Source of the DNA: Todiramphus chloris collaris
Taxonomy: Eukaryota > Chordata > Aves > Coraciiformes > Alcedinidae
Reading direction: 5' to 3'
DNA: 64,000 bases
Assembly (NCBI GenBank): GCA_025345505.1
Contig: JANVCC010000021.1
Coordinates: forward strand, 33,925,766 to 33,989,765
Shown here piece by piece: positions 12,781 through 22,960 of this stretch (position 1 is its first letter; every line of letters begins with the position of its first letter). The notes beneath the pieces are model-generated. The model searched no databases. It was not told the DNA's origin and saw nothing but the letters and a program-made list of their open reading frames with translations. The translations under genes and the position numbers were made by a program.

Positions 12781-13660
12781 TAGAAGAACTCTGGAGTCAG
12801 GGTCCAAGATGACAATGCCCATGCCATCCCATACAACTGAGAAATAAGCCAGACCAACCAGAACAGTGATAAATGTTCCTTAGTTGCCTTCCCAGATGAG
12901 AGCCAGAAGGCCAACCACCTGTGTGTGGTTCCTCTTGCAGCCCTGCAGGGATGCTTGATTATCTCCCTGAAATGCAGGTACACCAACACAGGCAGCATGG
13001 GGAACAAACAGGAAGAACTGGAGATGTGGGTGCAGTCACAGGGCCACGGTCTCATTGCAATTACAGAGACATGGTGGGATGGTTCACATGACTGGGATGC
13101 TGTCATGGATGGCTATGTACTTTTTTGGAAAGAGAGACCAGCAAGTCAAGGTGGTGGAGTTGCTCTTTATGTGAGAGAGCAACTGGAATGTAACAAGCTC
13201 TGCCTAGAGGGGGATGAAGAATGAGCCAGGAGCTCATGGATAAGAATTAAGGGGGCAGGCTAATATGGGTGACAGTGTTGTGGGTGCTTACTACAAGCCA
13301 TCTGATCAGGAAGAGAAAGTCAACAAAGCCTTCTACAGACAGCTGAAAGTAGGTGCACAATCACAGGCCCTGGTTCTCACGGGGGTCTTCAACCACCCTG
13401 ATATTTGCTGGAAATGCTACGCAGATAGGCACACATAGTCCAGGAGATTTATGCAGAGCATTGATGATAACTTTTTGACATAGGTGGTGAAACAGACAAT
13501 GAGGAAAGGTGTGCTGCTTGGGCCTTGTACAAATTAACCAAGAAGGTCTGGTTGGGGATGTGAAGTTTGGGGGCAGCCTTGGCTGCAGTGACCATGAGAT
13601 GGTGGAGTTCAGGATCCTGTGTTGAAGAAGAAAGGCAAAAAGTAAGATTGCAATTCTGGA
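12781..13660 (+). mobile_element. CR1 LINE, 5' part of ORF2
   Basis: Plus-strand CR1 fragment that includes the start of ORF2. An open frame at 12925-13224 reads MGNKQEELEMWVQSQGHGL, then IAITETWWDGSHDWDAVMDG and GGGVALYVREQLE, all characteristic of the CR1 endonuclease. Further on (13260-13660) the text continues in broken frames with ICWKCYADRH-like and SDHEMVEF-like remnants. The element ends before RT, so it is truncated at the 3' side. Confidence 0.85.
12925..13224 (+). pseudogene. CR1 ORF2 endonuclease N-terminus
   Basis: About 99 codons encode the first third of the CR1 nicking endonuclease. The TETWWD block contains the catalytic Glu of the family, and GGGVALYVRE is the next conserved block. 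The frame stops at 13222-13224 and the rest of the domain is scattered over other frames, so this is a dead remnant. Confidence 0.8.
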
Positions 13661-14696
13661 CTTCAGTTCCTCTAATCTCTCCTCCTTTACATCAGTTCTC
13701 ATAAGTAGATTCTGAAAACTAGTGTTTGGATTAAGCACTAAAATCCAAAATAAAATATGCTTCTTATTTTGTATTTGCAGGTTTTGGACAGTAAAGTTCC
13801 TAATACTTATTAGAAGCATGAAAGTAATTCTCATTATACAAATAACTAAGCATAATTATGTGAAAACACTCCCAATTTAGGTATACCTTAAAATAAAGCT
13901 GTTGTAAATCTGTCCTACAAATTTGTTTTCCTGTGTTTATTTTCCATCAAGAAAGACATCAGTAGCTCTTAATCCCTAAAGCTATGTTTGATTTGTACAC
14001 AAAAATAATAAGCTAGGAAAGGATAATTCTGTAAATAAAGAGAGCTCAAATCTTCTGACTAAGAAATATCAAATAAATGTACTAAACATAAATATCCTTC
14101 TTGTTTAATGTCCTTGAAAATTAGATCTTTTAGTCATGTTCTACTTTCATGACCAGAAACTTTCCTATTTTGAACAAAGTCTCCAAAATCCTGGGTGCAT
14201 CTGTAAAGATAAATAGAACAAATTCAAGCAGCAAGTTCAAGCACTAGACTCCCTATTTTCCATTCTGCTTAACTGTTAACTCATGTCCTAGTTCATTACT
14301 ACAACTGTCTTTTTGACCAACAATTCTTCTGTAAAAATGGTCTTTAAGATTAATGGATGTAAGCTCTGTACCATCAGCTTTGCAGTATCTTTCCATCTTT
14401 GTCCCAGCTTTTATTTCATAGTAGAGAAAGGCCAAATGAGAAAGTTACTGGAAAAAAAAAAACCCTGGTATTCAGTGATTGAGTGTGAATGAAATGTGAT
14501 CTTTTCAAACTATGCTACTCTTAATTAAAAATCAAAATTAATGTATTAAAAATTTGTAAGAAAAACACCAGACAGAAAATAAAGTCAATTGACAAGTAGA
14601 AGAGAAATATGACCTTCCAATCAATGCTCTGATTTATAATTGAAAAGTTATTAATATATTGTGAACATGTGTTATCAATGCTTATTACTCATTCAG
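13661..14696. other. No gene seen
   Basis: AT-rich sequence with no family text. Confidence 0.4.
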
Positions 14697-14844
14697 GTAA
14701 AATGGATACAAAACTGCGTAAGCCATCAGGCTGCATGGTTGTACTGGAAGAGATGGAAGAAAGTATCCAAATGGATTTAATAAAATTTCAGTTGATCTTT
14801 GATGAAGAATCATTTAGTAAGATGCCAAATGCAAAGGAAGTCAG
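14697..14844 (+). CDS. Putative isolated coding exon, gene unknown
   Basis: A pyrimidine-rich acceptor (CTTATTACTCATTCAG) precedes a 148-bp segment that ends at a consensus-like donor (GTCAG|GTAACT). With two leading bases assigned to a split codon, the segment is open for 48 codons and reads GCMVVLEEMEESIQMDLIKF followed by an acidic stretch, ending NAKEV. It has a balanced charged composition unlike the repeats around it. I do not recognise the protein. It could be a single exon of a gene with large introns, or a chance frame. No other exon of the same gene was found in the window. Confidence 0.35.
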
Positions 14845-15628
14845 GTAACTGAAAAATTAAATGCCACTTCAAGTTTGACATACTCTTTTAACTAAATGGA
14901 CAAGTATTGATAATTCATCTATAGAAATACTATGCTGAAATAGAGACCTTAATGTGTAAGTTACAGAACTCTTTATTACCATTAATTTCTTCAAGGAAAT
15001 AAGGTGGGGAAGCAATTAGAATCATTACTCCAGATATTAAACTTAGGTCCTATTTTGGAATAAAGTCATTCTTGTTAGTGATAACACAAGCATGAATACT
15101 ATAGAAAAATTGACATATTAAAGAAGAAAAAGAGGAAAATGAAATATTCCAATTTTTAAAATTATATTTTTAATTAGACTTTGTTAGATAAGAGTTTTTA
15201 ACAAACTTGAAATACTAAACTACACAGAGGAGACAAAAATGTGACAAAGCATAATTTGCTGGTTTATTCTCTTAGCTGTTTATTGGTTCTATTTTTGTCA
15301 CAAGATAACTGTAGCATTTGGTTTTACTTATATTGCAGAGAAACTGTCTCCTATTTTGACTTCCCCAAGAATAATATTTTGAATTAGGGATACTTCTTCC
15401 CATATTGTTATGTCCAGCTTTAGATTTCCAGCTCTGGGAAGGAAATTCATAAGCCCAAGGCAGAATAATGAAACTTTCTGAATATTAGATAGGGACAGGT
15501 CAGGCAGGTGATACTAGAACAGGCAGAATTCTAAGCTTTTTAGAAACTAGATTACCAAAATATCCATGGAGAATAAAACTTAAACTGTGCTTCCTTTTTT
15601 AAATTTATGTAGCTACCTACACTTCTGA
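14845..15628. other. No gene seen
   Basis: AT-rich, unclassified. If 14697-14844 is an exon this would be intron. Confidence 0.35.
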
Positions 15629-15838
15629 GTGTGTGTGAAGCTGAAGTTCACATCACAGTTCTGCTACCGACCTCCTCATGAGGAAGAAGTAGTAGATGAG
15701 GTCTTCTTCAGACAACTAGAAAAAACCTCATGTTTGGAGTCTCTGGTCCTCATAGAGGACTTGAACCACCCCAGTATCTGCTGCAAGGACAACACAGCAG
15801 GGTACAAGTGATTCAGGTTTTTCTGCAGAGCACTTAAG
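15629..15838 (+). mobile_element. CR1 LINE, left part of a split copy
   Basis: Plus-strand CR1 endonuclease text (YRPPHEEEVVDEVFFRQLEK, then LNHPSICCKDNTAG). It is cut at 15838 by the LTR element and resumes at 17912: the left side ends ...CTGCAGAGCACTTAAG and the right side starts CTAATGACAACTTC. Other CR1 copies (for example near 13453) read this as one continuous stretch. Confidence 0.85.
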
Positions 15839-16156
15839 TGTTGTTGGAAGCCTTGGCTTGTCCGAGGAATTAGAGTGTGAGTTAGATAACTAACCTTGAG
15901 TGACCATCTTTGTACCCTTGAGGAGGCCAGAAAGTCCTGAGAAAAGAACCACCCATTTGCAAACAGAGAAAGCTTATCGAAGTTAATTGTGGACAGGTGG
16001 TCTTTGATTGGGCCAATAAGGTGTGGGCACTTATTATTAGAAGGATTATAAAAGGGCTTGCAGCCCCAATAGTTTGGGGCATGAGCATTTGAGGCTTTAG
16101 AGAAAGAGTGTGTTGAGTATGTCTCAACAATGCCATGTCAAGACCATACAATGACA
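15839..16156 (+). repeat. 5' LTR of the small element
   Basis: It begins TGTTGTTGGAAGCC and ends CAATGACA. The TATA box is GGATTATAAAAGGGCTTGC at about 16043-16061. It pairs with 17596-17911 along its whole length, with scattered substitutions and small indels. Confidence 0.88.
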
Positions 16157-16158
16157 TC

Positions 16159-16176
16159 TGGTAACCCTAATGTGAT
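16159..16176 (+). promoter_or_regulatory. Primer-binding site, tRNA-Trp-like
   Basis: Two bases after the LTR end lies TGGTAACCCTAATGTGAT. Against the tRNA-Trp primer site used by alpharetroviruses it differs at four of 18 positions, all of them transitions, as expected for an aged copy. This is where minus-strand DNA synthesis would start. Confidence 0.75.
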
Positions 16177-17264
16177 GAAGGAGGGAAGGAGATGCAGAGG
16201 TGAGGTGTTGGAGCCCCTCATCAAGTGGTAACTTCAAAGGAGGAGCTGTGGAGGTGAGGTGTGCCTGAGCAACTTGTTGAGGGGCATCCCTGATGAACCC
16301 CTGGACTGCAGAGAAAGCTGTGGAGATGGAGCCTGGTGAAACTCAGAGTGGTGGCGGAGGAGCTGCTAAGTCTGTGGACAGCTATTTGACATCTGATGTA
16401 CTAGGTGAGCCACTGGGAACATGGGAGGGTCTCTCAGTAAAGAAGAGACCAGTGTTTAAAATGTGTGAATGGAGAAATAAAAAGGCTTAAATTGGAGTAA
16501 AAAGAATGGCTTATGAAAAAAGGACTCAAATTGCAGAACAGCTCCTAAGTCCATACAACAACAGCATTTAGCATCTGGCTGTGGGAGTAAACTGGGGAAA
16601 AGTTAATTGATTGTGCTACCTGTGGATGTAAGGACATAATGGGACTATTTCGGTGCTTGCTGGTAGAAATGGTGAACCTTCTGTGGCTTACGGAGGGAGG
16701 GGCCCCCTGTCAGATGATGCAGTTCTTCATCACCCTCTGCTGCTGCTGGAAGAGCCCGGTGCTCAGTGGGACCTTGGAGAGGGGGCAGGGGAAAGGGTTA
16801 CCCCAGAACCAACATTGCCTGGTGAGGCACAGATGGAAGCTCCCTTGTGGGCGGGGCTCAGAGTGCTGTGGTCGACAGTGGACCCTTCCCCCTTGCTCAG
16901 GTTACTGCTGCCCTTTGCAATCCAGCTGACTCCTGGCAGTGAGTGAAAGCACGGGTGTTGCAAGAGGGTAATTGGGAACTCTATCACTGTTCCCAGAACC
17001 AGGAGAGGTGGCACTGCTGCCCTAGAAGAGGGGGGAGACCTACAGTGTTTGTGGTTGTTCGTGCTAGTGCTCAGGGGGGCTAGGATGAGTATGTCATCTT
17101 TGGACGGAGGGTGATACAAGATTTACATAAGACTACAGCCCTCTATGGCCCCAATTCTCCTGCTGTAATGCAAGTGCTATGCTTAAGATGAAGCTAGTGA
17201 AGAATCCATGCAGAACTGCACAGCTGGGCACGATGCTTGCAATGATCAACAGTGGAGGAGCTGA

Positions 17265-17549
17265 ATGTTTTGTGGACATTGCCTATATGCTTGTGCCTTT
17301 GTATTAGTTGTGGGGACACTTTCATTTTTTCTATTTGGTATTGTGAGTTCTGGATTAGACTCATTGCACTGTGTTATCTGGGTGAGACTGATCATGGCTG
17401 ATGTGAGACTTTCTGTAAGACTTTCTGGTCTGGATCAAGGGGAAATCAAGGGATGGTTGAAGGGCCTGCTGAATGCAGGCATATTGGTAATTACCATTGT
17501 TTGTATTGCTACATGTATGCTATCCTTGCTGCAAGGGGCCCTGCAGTAG
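17265..17549 (+). pseudogene. Envelope transmembrane-like remnant
   Basis: A 94-codon frame with two hydrophobic segments. The second, preceded by KGWLKGLLNAG and followed by TCMLSLLQ, sits where the C-terminal end of a retroviral envelope TM subunit would lie, just before the polypurine tract. The position and the amphipathic-then-hydrophobic pattern support a TM remnant. No surface subunit or fusion peptide can be seen, so the assignment is an inference. Confidence 0.4.
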
Positions 17550-17580
17550 GTAGCTAACATGGCCCCTTTTGGTAAAAAAT

Positions 17581-17595
17581 ACAAAAAGGGGAAGT
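17581..17595 (+). promoter_or_regulatory. Polypurine tract
   Basis: ACAAAAAGGGGAAGT lies directly before the 3' LTR start. This purine run is the expected primer for plus-strand synthesis. Confidence 0.75.
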
Positions 17596-17911
17596 TGTTG
17601 TGGGAAGCCTCAGCTTGTCCAAGGGATTAGAATGTGAGTTAGATAAATAACCTTGAGTGAACATCTGTGTACCATTGAGGAGGCCAGAAAGTCCTGAAAA
17701 AAGAACCACCAGTTCACAAACAGAGAAAGCTTATCAAAGTTAATTGTCTTTGGGCCAAACAGGTGTGGGCACTTCTTGTTAGAAGGATTATAAAAGGGCT
17801 TGCAGCCATAATAGTTTGGAGCATTTGGAGCATGAGCATTTGAGGCTTTGGAGAAACAGTGTGAGTGTCAAGTCCGTCTCAACAATGACATGTTGAGACT
17901 ATACAGTGACA
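17596..17911 (+). repeat. 3' LTR of the small element
   Basis: It begins TGTTGTGGGAAGCC, has the TATA box GGATTATAAAAGGGCTTGC at about 17785-17803, and ends CAGTGACA. It mirrors the 5' LTR. Confidence 0.88.
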
Positions 17912-19312
17912 CTAATGACAACTTCGTGATGCAAGTGATTGAGTAACTGATGAAGACAGAAGCTCTGCTGCACCTGATACTGATACCTGATATTGAACAA
18001 GGAAGGATGAAATCATTGGAGATGTGAAGATCAGGGGCAGCCTTGGTTGCAGTGACCATGAGATGGTGGGGTTGAGGATTCTGTAGACAGGGATCAGGGC
18101 AAAAAATAGGATCAAAGACATGGACCCTGGAAAGAAGGGACCAAGAGAGATGGTTTACATTTTAAGATCACCTACTCCAAGCACAGAAATAGTCCATTCC
18201 AACAAGTAGGGAAGTTGAGCAAAAATGCCAGGAAGCCTGCATGGATGAAAAGAGATTTCTTGACAAAACTCAAAGGTAAAAAGGAAGCATGAAAGTTGCA
18301 GAAGGAGCGACAACTGATCTGGAAGTAATAGAGACCTGTCTGACCTTATCTGGGCTAGGAAAGCTGAACCTCATCTGGAGTTGAATCTGGCAAGGAACAC
18401 GAAGGGCAACAATAAAGGCTTCTACAAATATGTCAGTAGCAAAAGGAAGACTCAAGAGAGTGTGGGCCAGTAGAAGAATGATACAGGAAACCTAGTGACA
18501 ATGAACACTGAAGACAAAGGTACTCAGTGCTTTTTTCATCTTAGTGATACAACCAGCCTTTAGGAACTTCAGACCTCTGAAATCACTGGGAAACACCTTG
18601 GTGGAAGAGGATCAGTTTAAGGAACTTGTGAAAACTGTAGATGAACAGGACCACAACAAATGATGGGATGCGCAGGCACTGAGGGAGCTGGCCAATGTCA
18701 TAGTAAGTATATTCTCTATCCTTGGAAATGCCATGGTAATTCCTGGAAGTTCCTGAAGATTGCAAGAAGGCACACATCTCTCCTCCTTTCAATAACGGGA
18801 GTAATCAGTGTGGATTTATGAAGGGTAAATAGAGTTTAAACGAACTGATAGCCTTTTATGATAAAGTGACTGGTTTGGTGGTAAGAGAACGGCAGTGAAT
18901 GGTATTTACCTTGGTTTTAGCAATGCTTTTGACACTGACACAACATCTGATAGGCAAAATGATAAAGTATGAACCAGATAAATGGACGGTGAGGTAGACT
19001 AAAACCTCACTGAGCTGCCAGACTCAGCCTTTTGACCAGCAGCCCAAAGTCCAGTTGGAAGCCAGTTACTATTTGTGTGCCCCAGGAGTCACTACTGCAG
19101 GCAATACTGTTTAATGTCTTTGTTAAAGTGCACCTTCAGAAAATTTGGAGATCAAAACCAGGGAAGAGTGGCTGTTATACTGTGAGAATTGGTAATTTCT
19201 CAGCCTGGAGAAGGGAAGGCTCAGGGAGTATCTTATTAGTGTTTATAAATGTCAAATGGGAAGATGTGAAGAATGGGGAGCCAGGCTCTTCTCAGTGGTG
19301 CCCTGTGACAGG
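17912..19312 (+). mobile_element. CR1 LINE, right part of the split copy
   Basis: Resumes the CR1 interrupted at 15838. It starts ATGACAACTTCGTGATGCAAG, continues through the endonuclease end (about 18020-18090, TTGGTTGCAGTGACCATGAGAT), the linker, and heavily decayed RT text (for example GTGTGGATTTATGAAGGGTAAA and CCCCAGGAGTCACT). Frames are broken throughout. It ends near 19312, where a reverse-oriented CR1 3' end follows. Confidence 0.8.
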
Positions 19313-19375
19313 ATCATAGAATCGCAGAATCATCTAGATTGCAAAAGACCTTCAAGATCATGAAGTCCAAAAAAT
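19313..19375 (-). mobile_element. CR1 3' end fragment
   Basis: ATCATAGAATCGCAGAATCATC followed by TTCAAGATCATGAAGTCC is the reverse complement of a CR1 3' terminus. Only about 60 bases remain. Confidence 0.7.
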
Positions 19376-19722
19376 AACTGTCTACACTGATAGAGCTTTA
19401 AACTAGATATGAAGAGGGAAGGGGAGATAACTGGACCAGCTAGGAATAAGCCCAAGGGAAGCATGCCAAGGCTAAAAGACTGGTTGACTAGCGTAGACTC
19501 TTGCTCTGCCACTTTGAGACAGAGGCTAGAAATTTAGAAATCATGGAAGCACATGAGAAGGGTTTGGTAGGAAATAGGGCACATACAAAAAATATTGGTA
19601 TCATTAAGTCATCTGAAGTACATTTATAGCAATGCATGCAGTACGAGCAACAAAGGGGAAGCTTGAAGCCATGATGTACCAAGAAAACTATGACATAGTG
19701 GCTATCGCAGAAACATGGTGGG

Positions 19723-20220
19723 ATGCCACACAACTGGAGTGCCACAATTGAAGGCTACAAGCTCTTCAGGAGGGACAGACAGGGAAGGAGGGGTGGTGGA
19801 GTGACCCTATATGTTACAGAATGTCGCAAGACCTCAGAAATAAAGTATAGAGATGATGGGGTTGAGTCTGTTTGGATTACGTTAAGGGCTAATAAAGCTG
19901 ATATAGCTGTGGGAGTCTGCTATAGACCCTCCAATCAAAGTAGTGAGATGGATGAGGCTTTCTATAAGCAACTGAGAGAAATCTCGCAGTCACTTGCTGT
20001 TGTGCTTGTGGGGAACTTTAACCTCCCAGATATTTGCTGGGAATACAATACAGAAGTAAGGGAACAATCCAAGAGGTTTCTGGAATGTGTGGAGGACAAC
20101 TTTTTCATGCAGCTGATAAATGAGACAACCAGGGAAGGTGTCCTCCTGGACCTACTCCTTGTGAACAGAGAAGACCATTTCTGTTTAATATCTTCATTGA
20201 TGATCTTGATGAGGATGTAG
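19723..20220 (+). pseudogene. CR1 endonuclease fused to RT by deletion
   Basis: A 165-codon frame. Residues 1-150 are CR1 endonuclease: GYKLFRRDRQGRRGGGVTLY, GVCYRPSNQSSEMDEAFYKQ, VGNFNLPDICWEYNT and the LLDLLLVNRED block. The last residues come from RT read in another frame after the deletion joint. The expected catalytic GDFN is GNFN here. KFADDTK of the RT active site is readable just downstream at 20230-20250 in another frame. The fused protein would have no RT activity. Confidence 0.82.
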
Positions 20221-20487
20221 CCTATCATCAGTAAATTTGCAGATGACACCAAGTTAGGTGGGCATGTCGATCTGTGTGAGGATAGGGAGGCTCTCCAGAG
20301 AGATTTAGATAGACTGGATCTCTGGGCCTATGTTAATGGTATGAGTTTCAACAAGGCCAAGTGCCAGGTCCTGCCCTTAGGCTGCAACAGCCCCATGCAA
20401 CATTACAGGCTTGGGGAAGTGTGGTTGGAGAGCGATCTGGGGGTTCTAATTGACAAGTGAATGAATATGAAACAGCAATGAGCCCAG

Positions 20488-20948
20488 GTGGCAAAGAAGG
20501 CCAATGGCATCCTGACCTGTATTAGAAATAGTGTGACCAGCAGAAGTAGGGAGGTGATTGTCCCCCTGTACTCAGCACTGGTGAGGCCTCACCTTGAGTG
20601 CTGTGTCCAGTTTTGGGCACCTCAGTACAAGAGGTGCTCAGTACAAGAGATATCGAGGTGCTGGAGTGGGTGCAGAGGAGGGCAATGAAACTGGTCAAGG
20701 GACTGGAGAATAGGTCGTATGAGGACCGTCTGAAGGAGCTGGTTCTGTTTAGTTTGAGGAAGAGGAGGCTGAGGGGAGACCTCATCACTCTCTACAACTA
20801 CCTGAAAGGACATTGTAGAGAGGTTGGTGCTGGTCTCTTCTCTCAGGTAATTAGTGACAGAACTAGAGGGAATGGCCTCAAGTTGAAACAAGGTAGGTTT
20901 AGACTAGACACTAGGGAAAAAATCTTCATGGAAAGAGCGGTGGAATAG
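20488..20948 (+). pseudogene. CR1 RT C-terminal region
   Basis: Two overlapping frames (20488-20688 and 20598-20948) carry the conserved end of CR1 ORF2: [32 protein letters not shown] and VQFWAP, then [20 protein letters not shown] and [17 protein letters not shown] small insertion that duplicates AGGTGCTCAGTACAAGAG around 20632-20650 separates the frames. Confidence 0.85.
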
Positions 20949-21108
20949 GCTTCCTAGGGAGGTGGTTGAGTTGTCATCCTTGGATGTGTTTAAGAATAGC
21001 TTAGATGTGGTGTTGGGGGATATAGTCTAGGGGTAAACTTGTAGAGTAGGGTTAATGGTTGGACATGATGATCCCAAGGGTCTTCCAACCTAAATGTTTC
21101 TGTGATTC

Positions 21109-21465
21109 TATGCCAACTGCTAAACCATGTCCCTAAACATCATATCTATACACCCAGGGATAGTGATTCAACCACTTCCCTGGGCAGCAAGTTCAAGGGC
21201 TTGACAAGCCTTTTGCTGAAAACATTATTCTTAATATCTGAACTAAACCTCCCCTGGTGCAACTTAAGGCCATTTCTGCTTGTTCTATCACTTGTTACTT
21301 GGGAGAAGAGACTGTCACCCACCTCACTACAACCTCATTCTATGACCTTCAGGTACTTGTATAGAGAGATAAGGTGTCCCTTCAGCCTCCTTTTCTTCAG
21401 ACTAAATAGTCCCAGTTGCTTCAGCCACTCCTCATAAGACTTGTGCTTCACCAGCTCAGGTCTGA
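21109..21465 (-). mobile_element. CR1 LINE 3' end, minus strand
   Basis: Reverse-oriented CR1 3' UTR and last coding part: ACTTCCCTGGGCAGC, then GAACTAAACCTCCCCTGGTGC, TTCAGGTACTTGTATAGAG and CCTTCAGCCTCCTTTTCTTCAG. It abuts the plus-strand copy ending at 21108. Confidence 0.85.
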
Positions 21466-21609
21466 TAATAAGAGGGAAAGGGTCTTGGTGAAGACATCAG
21501 CCGACTCCTTCAGCACTCTTTGGTGTCATCCATCCACTTCCATAGACTATGTATGTCTAAGTGATGTAGCAGTATGCTGCCCATTTCCTCTAACCCCTCC
21601 CTGTGTTCC

Positions 21610-21885
21610 ACCTCAAGGGATAAAAGACAATGAGCACAAACTGAAACACAGGAACTTCTGACTGAACTTGAGAACCCACTTTTTCACTGGGGGAATGATT
21701 GAGTGCTGGAACAGGTTGAGCAAAGGGGTTGTATAGTTTCCATCTTTGGAGAAACTGAAAACCTACCTGGCTGTGGTGCTGGGTAACTTGCTTTAGCTGA
21801 CACTTCTTGAGCAGGGTTCTTGGACTAGATGATGTCCTGAGATTCCTTATGACCTCTAGTATTATGTGATTCTGTCTACAATTTC
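21610..21885 (+). mobile_element. CR1 LINE 3' end, plus strand
   Basis: CR1 3' text in the forward direction: GAACCCACTTTTTCACTGGGG, GTGCTGGAACAGGTTGAGC, then GGTTCTTGGACTAGATGATG, ending GTATTATGTGATTCTGTC at about 21885. Old and diverged. Confidence 0.75.
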
Positions 21886-22289
21886 CAAAAAATACAAATC
21901 CCCTAGACAGAAATTAGGCAAATGGGGGTATTCCCTGCAATTTTGACACAGGCCATTCCTTTCTGGATCATAAGTTAGACCTTGTTTGCCGTGGGAGAGT
22001 TCAGACTCCAGCCTGGGAGTGTGGTTGGGGTGAGGTTTGCAACTGACTTGTCACACCCTCCTTTTTCTTCCACTGGTGCAGCCACACAGATTGGCCAAAC
22101 CCATTTCATGCTCGTACATCACTAGATTAGAGAAATCTGCCCAAATCTGATGGTTTGTCTGCCCAAACCATCACATGAGCGGGTGGATTCCAAGGGGTTT
22201 GATGGTTATGTTCTATGGTCCCCTGAATCCTTTCTTTCAGAGCCTGGAAGTGTATCTATAAAATGTGTGGTAGCCCTTTAATGACCGGT

Positions 22290-22960
22290 CAGAGATGGTC
22301 AGGGTCCCCTGGTGCAGCCATTGGTGTCTTACACCACTCTCTCTCATACACTGCCTAGATATGGGTGGCCTTTTGTACTCCCAGCACCAGCTCCAAGAAT
22401 CCTTTCACATGGATAACCACCGTCTCTCCCCTATCTTTAGCGTGCACATCCCCAGCCGAATAAGCCACTCGGATGTGATCAACTGGTCACCTGCCAGCCC
22501 AAAGCTGGCTGCATATTATCACACAGTGGTAACCAATTGCCTTGTGCCAAAGAGACTCTCCACAGACACTCTGTCAGTTTTGCCCAGCTTGCAAGAAAAC
22601 CTGTCCTGGAGCTCACTGAGCTCAGATCCTGACCACAGGGTGATATGGACAAGGCTGGTGGGGTGCCTGCCATGCAGTCCCCTGTGCATCTCTGTTTTAA
22701 TAACAGCTTGCGCATCCTTTTCCTCCATTCCCTCAGTTTCCTCAGGACTATCTTCATCAAGGTCTGCCCAATGGCCTTCATCTGGCCTGCACCCTTGATT
22801 AACTTGTGGATTAGGACAGCACTGGGGGAATTATTTGTCTACGCCAGCATAAGCTCAATCAACAAGCGCATCAGCTCCTTTTCTCAGGTCTCTCACCAAG
22901 GAAGAGCATTTTATATTCTAACAGCATGGAGGACTCGGGCCTGAGCCAAACAGGCAGCCA
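22290..22960 (-). pseudogene. ERVL-like gag relic
   Basis: On the minus strand, pieces in two frames resemble the capsid part of ERVL/gammaretro-type Gag: LSELQDRFSCKLGK in one frame (22728-22519) and LTECLWRVSLAQGN in the other (22781-22479), the latter fitting a YLWRVSL motif I associate with such Gags. An acidic stretch (EDSPEETEGMEEKD) precedes them. The copy is broken by frame changes, and no LTR is visible next to it. The assignment rests on short motifs only. Confidence 0.4.

Larger units (their letters stand above)
16157..17595 (+). other. Internal region of the small LTR element
   Basis: About 1.44 kb between the LTRs. The left half has a short frame (16293-16490) rich in Gly and Glu. 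Around 16640-17100 the sequence is more GC-rich but broken. No gag, protease or polymerase motif is present, so the element is non-autonomous. Confidence 0.6.
15839..17911 (+). mobile_element. Small non-autonomous LTR retroelement
   Basis: A complete LTR element of about 2.07 kb: 5' LTR 15839-16156, a primer site, about 1.4 kb of internal sequence without gag or pol, a polypurine tract, and 3' LTR 17596-17911. The internal region has only short frames, one of which looks like the end of an envelope transmembrane protein. The element is inserted in a CR1. It could have moved only with proteins supplied by a related retrovirus; the tRNA-Trp-like primer site points to alpharetrovirus-related helpers. 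Confidence 0.85.
19376..21108 (+). mobile_element. CR1 LINE with internal deletion
   Basis: Plus-strand CR1 with its 3' terminus (TTTCTGTGATTCTATG) at 21108. The endonuclease is well preserved (19723-20220). At about 20178 the text jumps from LLLVNRED directly to the late RT region (TTTAATATCTTCATTGATGATCTTGATGAGGATG), so the N-terminal and central RT are deleted. RT C-terminal text continues to 20948, then the 3' UTR. An adjoining minus-strand CR1 3' end makes a tail-to-tail pair. Confidence 0.88.
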
